A DNA stretch of 38,158 nucleotides from Candidatus Peregrinibacteria bacterium (GTDB lineage: Bacteria; Patescibacteriota; Gracilibacteria; UBA1369; LOWO2-01-FULL-3): positions 1 to 38,158 of the forward strand of contig JAUUZY010000008.1 of the NCBI GenBank assembly GCA_030592015.1, in the 5' to 3' direction. The translations under genes were made by a program, and so were the position numbers. Below, piece by piece: positions 33,066 through 38,158 of the stretch (its first letter is position 1; each line of letters opens with the position of its first letter). Below the pieces are notes generated by a model that was given only the letters and a program-made list of their open reading frames with translations, had not been told where the DNA came from and searched no databases.

Positions 33066-34012
33066 GGTACTCTTGGAGACAGATCTTCTGTCAGTGCTGA
33101 AAGATCAATTTCTGTAGCATCTTCCGGAATTTCTATGTCAACAGGCTCATTCAAAGCACTGTAAGTAAGATCAAATTCCATGTCAACTTCACCTCCACCT
33201 TCATTTTCTGGAATAACTACATTTGCAGTTCCTAATACTCTTCTCAAAATAATATCGTCTTGTCCAATCCATACGTCCACAGCGAAATCCAACATTTCCA
33301 AAGCTTCTTCTAGTTCAGCTACTTCAGCCTCTGTTGGTGTGGAGTCTTCAAATTCAGTATAAACTTCATATATGAAAGAAATAATTCCATCATTGTTTAG
33401 GTTTCCAGAGTAGTGCCATGTATCAACACCAGAAACTTTTTCAGACCCAATATACTCAAGATCCTTGAAGAAATCTGTTCTTCCAATGATTTCATTCACT
33501 TTCTCTTCTTGAGCAGCAAGATCAGCAGGAGTTAATGTTCCAAAATCTGTAAGAGCACCTTCTGGAATAGGTATAATCCACCATTGTCCGATGTATGGAT
33601 CAGTCATTGCAGTTGGGACTTCACCACCAAAGTCAGAAATCTCAGACAACATTACGTATACTAGCTCGTTTTCCATTCTAATCTCTCCTTTTGCAACTTG
33701 AGGTCCAATCTCAGCTATATCAGCTGCAAGGTCAATAAGCAAAGATAGTCTAGGATTCTCGACATCTGTAGAGTCAACAGCACCTGATAATGCTATATCA
33801 AAATCTATAGCCTCATCTTCAAATTCTGCAGGAGGTCGAATACTTACAGTCATGTCCATGTTCATTTTTACAGTATCCACGTTTGTAGAAAAGTTTTGAA
33901 ACGCTTCACGAATAAGTTCTTCAGCTCCAAGTTCAGGTTCTGCAGCGAAAGTTGCTGCTGCAGACAAAACTGTTATCGCTATAACTGCGAATAGAGAGAT
34001 GATTTTTTTCAT
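32585..34012 (-). CDS. SLH-anchored protein sharing its ectodomain with the lipoprotein at 26872
   Basis: The 475-residue exported protein has signal peptide MKKIISLFAVIAITVLSAAA, ending ATFA (~23). The ectodomain (~25-310) matches the mature lipoprotein at 26872-27903: EAFQNF...VDTVKMNMDM, DFFKDLEYIGSEKVSGVDTW, VDVWIGQDDIILRRVLGTAN. The C-terminal ~155 residues are three SLH units (VVDGYPDGTYKPDKQINRAE; NCFPDVKEEWFAPYVCFAAE; IDGYPDGTFRPADYVNYVES), nearly identical to those of the neighbouring gene. The gene lies between the SIMPL gene (18 bases upstream) and the other SLH gene (26 bases downstream), so it is inside an operon. Confidence 0.85.
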   Translation of the reverse strand: MKKIISLFAVIAITVLSAAATFAAEPELGAEELIREAFQNFSTNVDTVKMNMDMTVSIRPPAEFEDEAIDFDIALSGAVDSTDVENPRLSLLIDLAADIAEIGPQVAKGEIRMENELVYVMLSEISDFGGEVPTAMTDPYIGQWWIIPIPEGALTDFGTLTPADLAAQEEKVNEIIGRTDFFKDLEYIGSEKVSGVDTWHYSGNLNNDGIISFIYEVYTEFEDSTPTEAEVAELEEALEMLDFAVDVWIGQDDIILRRVLGTANVVIPENEGGGEVDMEFDLTYSALNEPVDIEIPEDATEIDLSALTEDLSPRVPFPDVAGQEYEEAIEFVYLRGVVDGYPDGTYKPDKQINRAEFTKIIVEAVYPGQATGSNCFPDVKEEWFAPYVCFAAEKGIIDGYPDGTFRPADYVNYVESLKIIMEAFGFEAVEDGAAWYAPYLEEAKAWGIHIQGSENAELISRGKMAELIMRTTAGN

Positions 34013-34030
34013 TTTTTTATTGGTTTAAAT

Positions 34031-34804
34031 TTATTTGAGTCTATATGTAAGGTTCACTGTTAATGAAACTTCCTCAAGTCCCGGTTCGATTTCCGGTACT
34101 GCCAAGCCTATTGATTCTCCTCCGAAAGATTCTTCTGAGAATGCCATGTCTCTGTATGGCATTGGTGATCCGTAGCCGTCTGAATATTCATAGTAGTTGA
34201 GCACCTTTCCAAGTTTTAGACCGGCTTGAGATGCTATTGTTTCAGCCTTTTCTTTTGCCTTTGCGATCGCATCTTCTCTGGCTTCGTCCTTAGCTTTTTG
34301 TGCATCATCTACAACAAACTGAATTCCTCCAACTGTATTTGCACCTGCAGCAGTTGTTGCTGAAAGTAGTTTTCCAATTTGTTCAAAGTCTCTTATCTTT
34401 ACTTCTATGTTTTGATCCAGAATGTATCCATCTTGGTAGCTACCTCTTTTCTCGTTCCATTCGTATTTAGGGTTCAAATAGTATCCTGTAGTTCTGATGT
34501 CTTCTTCAGGAATGTCACTCGCCCTTACAGCTTCCATTACAGCATTCATTATCTTTGTGTTTGCCTCTACTACTGCTTCTGAAGTTTTTGCCTCTGAAGA
34601 CACCCCTAGGTTGATTTTTGCCACGTCAGGGGTCATATATGCTTTCCCTTCTCCCTCTACTGTGATCTCTCTAGGGTAATCTCCGCTCTGTTGCTGGTAA
34701 ATTTCGTAAACGCGGAAAGACCAGAAGGTGCTTAGTCCTACGAGGAACACAATTAGTATGATGAATAAGCGATTTGAAATTTCTAGTTTATTTTTTAGAG
34801 GCAT
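34031..34804 (-). CDS. SIMPL (DUF541) domain protein, membrane-anchored
   Basis: The 257-residue protein has an N-terminal membrane helix (~11-30, LFIILIVFLVGLSTFWSFRV). The SIMPL domain follows: EITVEGEGKAYMTPDVAKIN, then GVSSEAKTSEAVVEANTKIM, DIRTTGYYLNPKYEW, GGIQFVVDDAQKAKDEARED, AKEKAETIASQAGLKLGKVL. The last part ends VSLTVNLTYRLK, as usual for the family. SIMPL proteins are envelope proteins linked to signalling or oxidative stress in some bacteria, with no agreed mechanism. It is the first gene of a five-gene surface unit and has a good promoter overlapping the end of the PRC-barrel gene. Confidence 0.9.
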   Translation of the reverse strand: MPLKNKLEISNRLFIILIVFLVGLSTFWSFRVYEIYQQQSGDYPREITVEGEGKAYMTPDVAKINLGVSSEAKTSEAVVEANTKIMNAVMEAVRASDIPEEDIRTTGYYLNPKYEWNEKRGSYQDGYILDQNIEVKIRDFEQIGKLLSATTAAGANTVGGIQFVVDDAQKAKDEAREDAIAKAKEKAETIASQAGLKLGKVLNYYEYSDGYGSPMPYRDMAFSEESFGGESIGLAVPEIEPGLEEVSLTVNLTYRLK

Positions 34805-34834
34805 TAGGGGGAGGGTTAGATTTTTTCTTTGTTT

Positions 34835-34863
34835 AATATAGCAGTTTGGGCAATTTTACCCAA
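34835..34863 (-). promoter_or_regulatory. Promoter of the SIMPL-SLH unit
   Basis: On the minus strand TTGGGT (34858-34863) and TATATT (34835-34840) are 17 bases apart; predicted transcription starts near 34828, 24 bases before the SIMPL ATG. The -35 overlaps the PRC-barrel stop codon. A dyad, GCAGTTTGGG/CCCAACTGC at 34841-34867, covers the same spot and could be an operator or a weak terminator stem. Confidence 0.5.
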
Positions 34864-35377
34864 CTGCAACGTCCTTCATTTGTATCTCTGCCTCCTCTTT
34901 TACAGTTCCTTTGTCATCCTTTACTACTATTTTCCTTGGCAAGACTTCTATTATGCGATTTGCAGGCATTATTCTGCTCTCAAGCCGAATAAGCCCTAGA
35001 ATCATCTTTGCGATGTGTAGATTTTTCAGTTCTAAAGTTTTCTCATGTATGGAGAAATTTACGACCCTACCTAGGTTCTTTCCTTCCTCGGTCACCACCT
35101 TATTGTCCATAATGCTAATTCGTTTTTTCTGTACCGCCTCAACTCTCAGAACCTCACGTGCGTCAATAATCATCTGAGAACTATGGATTTTTATAACTCC
35201 TGTCCATGAAAGAATGTCATGTGGAGTGATAATTAGGTTTTTATTTATATCAACAACAAGGGCAATTAGCTTGCCGCTTTCGGGATCCATGATCACGTTT
35301 TTTACCGTAGTTAAGGGCCTTCCGAAGTCCTCGTCTACTACCGCAGTCCCAATAATATTTTTGTATAATCGCTCCAT
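34856..35377 (-). CDS. PRC-barrel domain protein
   Basis: The product has 173 residues from the ATG at 35377 (MERLYKNIIGTAVVDEDFGR); in-frame codons up to 35428 add a non-conserved tail and run into the tRNA promoter. Two PRC-barrel-like halves are visible: ~8-75 (GTAVVDEDFGRPLTTVKNVI, ESGKLIALVVDINKNL) and ~85-160 (MDNKVVTEEGKNLGRVVNFS, LELKNLHI). PRC barrels occur in RimM and photosynthetic H subunits and as stand-alone proteins of unknown role. There is no signal peptide. It lies between tRNA-Pro (divergent) and the SIMPL unit. Confidence 0.75.
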   Translation of the reverse strand: MERLYKNIIGTAVVDEDFGRPLTTVKNVIMDPESGKLIALVVDINKNLIITPHDILSWTGVIKIHSSQMIIDAREVLRVEAVQKKRISIMDNKVVTEEGKNLGRVVNFSIHEKTLELKNLHIAKMILGLIRLESRIMPANRIIEVLPRKIVVKDDKGTVKEEAEIQMKDVAVG

Positions 35378-35385
35378 ATAGAAAA

Positions 35386-35414
35386 TTGACTTAACAAGTG
35401 ACAGTTTATTATAT
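35386..35414 (+). promoter_or_regulatory. Candidate tRNA-Pro promoter
   Basis: TTGACT (35386-35391), 17-base spacer, TTATAT (35409-35414), about 40 bases before the tRNA. The AT-rich core TTATTATATAAAAT also reads as TATAAT on the minus strand, so it may serve the PRC-barrel gene too. Confidence 0.45.
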
Positions 35415-35453
35415 AAAATCATGATCACAAATAGAAATTTTTAAATTTCTTAT

Positions 35454-35530
35454 CGGGGTGTAGCTCAGTTGGCTAGAGTGCGTGGTTTGGGACCACGAGG
35501 TCGGAGGTTCGAGTCCTCTCACCCCGACCA
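35454..35530 (+). tRNA. tRNA-Pro (UGG)
   Basis: A 77-base cloverleaf. The acceptor CGGGGTG pairs with CACCCCG, followed by discriminator A and an encoded CCA. The D-arm is AGCTCAGTTGGCTAGAGT. The anticodon stem CGTGG/CCACG holds the loop TTTGGGA, so the anticodon is TGG, which reads proline CCN codons. The T-arm is GGAGG TTCGAGT CCTCT with the usual TTCGA. It is followed at once by a terminator hairpin. Confidence 0.97.
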
Positions 35531-35537
35531 TTGGAAA

Positions 35538-35570
35538 AACGATCCTACCGTTTGGTGGGAGCGTTCTTTT
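35538..35570 (+). terminator. Terminator of tRNA-Pro
   Basis: AACGATCCTACC (35538-35549) pairs with GGTGGGAGCGTT (35554-35565) in 11 of 12 positions (one mismatch, one G-T) around a GTTT loop, then CTTTT. Confidence 0.8.
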
Positions 35571-35614
35571 CAAATAGTGGGTGAAGAAGGGGGCGAGAAC
35601 CTTAGGTATAAAAT

Positions 35615-35652
35615 AAAAGCCCATCTCAATTAAGAGACAGGCTTTCGTTTTT
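35615..35652. terminator. Bidirectional terminator after the pilin genes
   Basis: AAAAGCC (35615-35621) pairs with GGCTTT (35640-35645), with inner TCTC/GAGA pairing. On the minus strand it is followed by TTTTATTTT and lies 20 bases after the stop of the second pilin-like gene; on the plus strand it is followed by CGTTTTT. Confidence 0.75.
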
Positions 35653-35666
35653 CAAAGATTTGATGC

Positions 35667-36059
35667 CTACTGGGATCCGAGTCCGGCTCCGAGTACAGCA
35701 TTTACTAACACAAATGATAGCAAGATCACGATGATACCGATTAGGGCGTACATAATGATTTTTTTCGCGTTTCCTACTGCTTCATCGTTACCTGCAGAGA
35801 TAACATAAGTTACTCCTCCATAGATAATCATTAGAACGGCTAACAATCCTAAGAACGTTAGGAAGTAGTTCACAATTCTCAGTACCAATTCACGAAGTGA
35901 AGTCGCACCTCCAGTAGCTCCTCCTATCACGTCAGGACGGTCAGTTTCTGTAAGGAACTGCGCTCCTGCAATAGGGATAAAGCTAAATAGTGTGATTGCT
36001 CCAGTCATTAGAGCAAGCAGAATCACTACCTGTTTTATTAATTTCATTTTGTTTTGCAT
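35667..36059 (-). CDS. TrbC/VirB2-like small pilin-type membrane protein, copy 2
   Basis: The 130-residue protein has a signal-like first helix (~6-33, ending AGAQF). Two more membrane helices follow: YFLTFLGLLAVLMIIYGGVT (~67-86) and IIMYALIGIIVILLSFVLVN (~105-124). The connecting loop SAGNDEAVGNAKK is the same as in its neighbour. The topology of a cleaved leader plus two helices is that of VirB2/TrbC pilin subunits, and such proteins are frequent in Patescibacteria genomes, often with no other conjugation genes. It differs from copy 1 mainly in the segment after the leader (QFLTETDRPDVIGGATGGA). It starts 27 bases after the copy 1 stop. Confidence 0.75.
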   Translation of the reverse strand: MQNKMKLIKQVVILLALMTGAITLFSFIPIAGAQFLTETDRPDVIGGATGGATSLRELVLRIVNYFLTFLGLLAVLMIIYGGVTYVISAGNDEAVGNAKKIIMYALIGIIVILLSFVLVNAVLGAGLGSQ

Positions 36060-36085
36060 ATGATATATGAGTTACGAATGAATCT

Positions 36086-36466
36086 TTACTGTGATGGTGT
36101 ATCCAGTCCTGCACCGATTATCGCATTTACCAATACGAATGAAAGCATAATCACGATAATACCGATTAGTGCGTACATAATAATCTTTTTTGCGTTTCCT
36201 ACTGCTTCATCGTTACCTGCAGATGTTACATAAGTTACACCTCCATAAATAACCATGATTACTGCCAATAGTCCTAAGAATGTCAGGAAGTAGTTTAGCA
36301 TTCGAGTTATAACTTCACGAAGATCACCTCCTCCTGGATTGTTTGGGTCTACAACTTGTCCAACTTGTGCTGCTGCGACAGGCATAAAAGAGAATATTGA
36401 AATCGCTCCGATCATTAGAGCGAGTACGATCACTCCTTGCTTAATAAGTTTTGTTTTGTTTTTCAT
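36086..36466 (-). CDS. TrbC/VirB2-like small pilin-type membrane protein, copy 1
   Basis: The 126-residue protein has a signal-like N-terminal helix ending in VAAAQV (~33) and a short Gly/Pro/Asn segment (DPNNPGGGDLREVI). Two membrane helices follow (YFLTFLGLLAVIMVIYGGVT and IIMYALIGIIVIMLSFVLVN) with the loop SAGNDEAVGNAKK. It is nearly identical to copy 2 from the second helix on. The leader before the ATG is also shared (AACTCATAT...ATG), so the duplication includes the translation start. A good promoter lies directly upstream. The function may be a surface filament or a membrane pore; that is inference from the family. Confidence 0.75.
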   Translation of the reverse strand: MKNKTKLIKQGVIVLALMIGAISIFSFMPVAAAQVGQVVDPNNPGGGDLREVITRMLNYFLTFLGLLAVIMVIYGGVTYVTSAGNDEAVGNAKKIIMYALIGIIVIMLSFVLVNAIIGAGLDTPSQ

Positions 36467-36493
36467 AAGAGATATGAGTTATTTATCTGCGGC

Positions 36494-36522
36494 AGTATAT
36501 CAGAGCAATAATTAATTGGCAA
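36494..36522 (-). promoter_or_regulatory. Promoter of the pilin-like pair
   Basis: On the minus strand TTGCCA (36517-36522), a 17-base spacer ending in TGA, then TATACT (36494-36499), an extended -10. The predicted leader to the ATG at 36466 is about 21 bases. Confidence 0.7.
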
Positions 36523-36526
36523 TTTC

Positions 36527-37435
36527 CTAGCTTTGTTTTGAGATTATCTGAACTTCCTCTTTAAGCTCTATCCCAAATTTGGCTTTCACCTCTTTCTTTG
36601 CCAGCTCTGCGAGCTCCAGAACGTCTTTGGAACTTGCTCCTCCGAGGTTCAGGAAGAAATTTCCATGTTTTTCAGAAATTTGTGCGTTTCCTATGGTTTT
36701 TCCTTTTAGGCCGACTTGGTCTATGAGCATTCCTGCAGGTTTGTCTGGGGAGGGATTTTTGAAAAAAGATCCCGTGGTAAATCCGAATGGCTGTTTTGTT
36801 AGTCGGAAGTTTTGTGAATCCTTCATGATTTTTTCTTTTTCTTCCGTTTTTTCGCCCATTTTTTCAAGCTTGAATGTGGCTTGTAGGACTATCTCTCCTG
36901 AGCTTTTCAGCTTGCTACTGCGGTAATCAAATTCGAACCATTCTCGCGGATATTCCTCTGTTTTTTCCGTTTTCGGATCGAAAATTAGAGCCGATTTGAG
37001 TACATCCTTTGTCTCTAAACCATGGCATCCTGCATTTCCTCGTACAGCTCCACCTACTGTTCCCGGAAGCCCCGCCCAGTTTTCCAGGCCTGTGAGTCCC
37101 CCTTCTATTGATGCCTGTATTAGCTTTGGAATGAAGACTCCCGCGTCCGCTGTGACCTCTAAGTCGTTGATCTCTATACTTTTATTTTCTATCCTTATTA
37201 CCAATCCACGGAATCCCTCATCATCGAATAAGATGTTGCTGCCACCTCCTATTATAAGGTAGGGGAGGGAATGGATCTTTGAGAATCTTATTAATGCTGG
37301 TAGATCTGCAGCTTTCTTTAGATGAAAAAAGAAATCTGCCGGTCCTCCAATCTTGAAAGTGGAGTACTTTGACAGTTCTTCGCTTAATTTTCCTTCTGGG
37401 AATTCTTTTTCGAATTCTGTTTGAGCGTTTATCAT
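36527..37435 (-). CDS. murB: UDP-N-acetylmuramate dehydrogenase
   Basis: The 302-residue flavoprotein makes UDP-MurNAc from the enolpyruvyl precursor with NADPH, an early step of peptidoglycan synthesis. FAD-binding motifs are clear: STFKIGGPADFFFHL, LIIGGGSNILFDDEGFRGLV, GLPGTVGGAVRGNAGCHG. The active-site region GFTTGSFFKNPSPDKPAGML carries the catalytic serine, and the final ISEKHGNFFLNLGGAS holds the conserved late glutamate region. The length fits type II MurB. It stands alone upstream of the pilin pair and divergent from the toxin-antitoxin genes. Confidence 0.96.
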   Translation of the reverse strand: MINAQTEFEKEFPEGKLSEELSKYSTFKIGGPADFFFHLKKAADLPALIRFSKIHSLPYLIIGGGSNILFDDEGFRGLVIRIENKSIEINDLEVTADAGVFIPKLIQASIEGGLTGLENWAGLPGTVGGAVRGNAGCHGLETKDVLKSALIFDPKTEKTEEYPREWFEFDYRSSKLKSSGEIVLQATFKLEKMGEKTEEKEKIMKDSQNFRLTKQPFGFTTGSFFKNPSPDKPAGMLIDQVGLKGKTIGNAQISEKHGNFFLNLGGASSKDVLELAELAKKEVKAKFGIELKEEVQIISKQS

Positions 37436-37475
37436 ATTCAGAGCTTAACATCTTGAATGGAAAAACTAAACATGC

Positions 37476-37504
37476 TTGCCCTTTTCTTACTTTCTTACTA
37501 TAAT
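37476..37504 (+). promoter_or_regulatory. Promoter of the toxin-antitoxin pair
   Basis: TTGCCC (37476-37481), 17-base spacer, TATAAT (37499-37504). Predicted transcription starts near 37511, about 21 bases before the antitoxin ATG at 37532. Confidence 0.65.
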
Positions 37505-37531
37505 GATTGTAGAATTTCTTATTTTCTTATC

Positions 37532-37762
37532 ATGGTTAAATTTTTACAATCAACATCTAGGGGACAGATAACACTACCTAAGCAATGGAGAGACAAATTT
37601 GATACAAAATTTTACAAGGCCGTTATCAGGAGTAAAGAAATTGTCATTATTCCGTTGATTGAGAGCAAAGACCTAGAAAGCGAACTGAATGAATCATGGG
37701 AGGAATACGAGGAAGGCAAGATTATTTCGCATGATGAAATGATGAAAAAACATGGATTATAA
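37532..37762 (+). CDS. AbrB/MazE-type antitoxin
   Basis: The 76-residue protein starts at the ATG at 37532, because the region before it contains the promoter. It begins MVKFLQSTSRGQITLPKQWR, the SpoVT/AbrB swapped-hairpin DNA-binding signature, and continues KAVIRSKEIVIIPL. The acidic C-terminal half (ELNESWEEYEEGKIISHDEM) is a likely toxin-neutralising tail. It overlaps the toxin gene by 11 bases, a usual arrangement. It probably represses its own promoter together with the toxin. Confidence 0.85.
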   Translation: MVKFLQSTSRGQITLPKQWRDKFDTKFYKAVIRSKEIVIIPLIESKDLESELNESWEEYEEGKIISHDEMMKKHGL

Positions 37763-38024
37763 ATTGATGTATACATCGAAGGCTCAAAAAGACCTTTTGC
37801 GAATCAACAAATTGGATTCTCGAAAAATTTTGAAAAAGCTGGACGAAATCATCAACCTTGATTCCCCTCTATCAAAGGCAAAAAAATTGAAGAATTTTAG
37901 AATTGACACCTATAGATTCAGGATAGGCAGCTATAGGGTTATTTTTAGAAAGGATGAAAAAACACAAAAATTAGTAATTCTGGTTGTGCTAAAAATCGCT
38001 CATAGACAAGGGGTGTATAATTAA
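37752..38024 (+). CDS. RelE/YafQ-type mRNA-interferase toxin
   Basis: The 90-residue basic protein has the RelE-superfamily layout. The N-terminal part is YTSKAQKDLLRINKLDSRKI with two helices, then the strand region TYRFRIGSYRVIFRKDEK and the final LVVLKIAHRQGVYN. The arginines in YRFRIGSYRVIFR and the terminal HRxxVY match ribosome-dependent mRNA interferases of this family. Pairing with an upstream AbrB-type antitoxin is a known hybrid combination. It is followed after 54 bases by tRNA-Thr. Confidence 0.88.
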   Translation: MDYKLMYTSKAQKDLLRINKLDSRKILKKLDEIINLDSPLSKAKKLKNFRIDTYRFRIGSYRVIFRKDEKTQKLVILVVLKIAHRQGVYN

Positions 38025-38025
38025 A

Positions 38026-38054
38026 TTGACATGCTAATTGCTTTTCAATAGAAT
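38026..38054 (+). promoter_or_regulatory. Promoter of tRNA-Thr
   Basis: TTGACA (38026-38031), exactly 17 bases, TAGAAT (38049-38054); transcription would start near 38061, 18 bases before the tRNA. Confidence 0.8.
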
Positions 38055-38078
38055 TGGCGTTGTTAAATTGAAATGTGT

Positions 38079-38154
38079 GCCACCTTAGCTCAGCTGGTAG
38101 AGCAACTGTCTTGTAAACAGTAGGTCGTCGGTTCGACTCCGACAGGTGGCTCCA
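38079..38154 (+). tRNA. tRNA-Thr (UGU)
   Basis: A 76-base cloverleaf. The acceptor GCCACCT pairs with AGGTGGC, with discriminator T and an encoded CCA. The D-arm is AGCTCAGCTGGTAGAGC. The anticodon stem ACTGT/ACAGT carries the loop CTTGTAA, so the anticodon is TGT, reading ACA and related threonine codons. The T-arm is GTCGG TTCGACT CCGAC. The gene ends four bases before the window edge. Confidence 0.97.
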
Positions 38155-38158
38155 GAAA

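Noticed and set aside
37457-37531. Upstream in-frame extension of the antitoxin
   Set aside because: It contains the TTGCCC-17-TATAAT promoter, and the conserved AbrB N-terminus begins at 37532.
1-38158. UGA-as-glycine genetic code (Gracilibacteria/SR1 type)
   Set aside because: Conserved genes are uninterrupted in the standard code, and TGA ends genes at natural positions such as 23822-23824 and 26809-26811.
1-38158. Insertion sequences or transposases
   Set aside because: No transposase-like protein or terminal inverted repeats with target duplications were seen.

Overview
The window is a compact, AT-rich bacterial chromosome segment with about 38 protein genes, two tRNA genes and no gap longer than about 240 bases. 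The standard stop code applies: TGA ends genes at natural ends (23822-23824, 26809-26811) and no gene is interrupted by TGA, which argues against the UGA=Gly lineages. The gene mix is many SLH-domain surface proteins, tail-fibre-like secreted repeat proteins, FG-GAP propellers, tandem small TrbC/VirB2-like pilins, ComM, class I lysyl-tRNA synthetase and very short leaders without Shine-Dalgarno motifs. It suggests a Candidate Phyla Radiation (Patescibacteria) organism, possibly of the Peregrinibacteria type. That placement is inference; no 16S or marker set is present.

Layout. 1-7555 (minus strand) is a five-gene block of exported proteins. It holds a membrane-anchored Cys-rich/Pro-rich stalk protein, three paralogous proteins built from repeated tail-fibre-like modules with different C-terminal tips, and an SLH protein cut by the window edge. 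A strong promoter lies directly upstream (7574-7602). 7667-13639 holds a MerT-like membrane protein, an N-formylglutamate amidohydrolase-like enzyme, ComM, an SH3-SLH-cyclophilin fusion, a PEGA-domain membrane protein and a YraN endonuclease-like protein. 13729-19400 is housekeeping: replicative helicase DnaB, class I LysRS, a long eukaryote-type GMP synthase and glutamate racemase.

19470-25765 begins with a tandem DUF881 pair. A tail-anchored helix-turn-helix regulator follows, facing a divergent four-gene unit: FG-GAP/SLH surface protein, SpoU methyltransferase, GH18-like protein and YbeY. The spacer between them is unusually dense in TGTC/GACA half-sites and contains a perfect 9-bp inverted repeat. 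25762-29816 contains small unknown proteins, a methyltransferase, a lipoprotein, a nitroreductase and a metallo-beta-lactamase-fold hydrolase. 29202-34804 (minus) is a second surface-protein run: SIMPL protein, two SLH proteins sharing a recently duplicated SLH cassette, an orphan PhnD-like lipoprotein and an unknown protein. One SLH protein has the same N-terminal domain as the lipoprotein at 26872-27903, so one ectodomain is apparently anchored in two ways. 34856-38154 carries a PRC-barrel protein, tRNA-Pro(UGG), two tandem pilin-like genes, MurB, an AbrB/RelE-type toxin-antitoxin pair and tRNA-Thr(UGU).

Overall, basic replication, translation, GMP and peptidoglycan-precursor genes are interleaved with two large investments in cell-surface proteins. 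Several junctions have a stop codon, one base, then ATG (TAATATG), and no gene has a convincing Shine-Dalgarno sequence. Translation initiation here seems to rely on short leaders and coupling.
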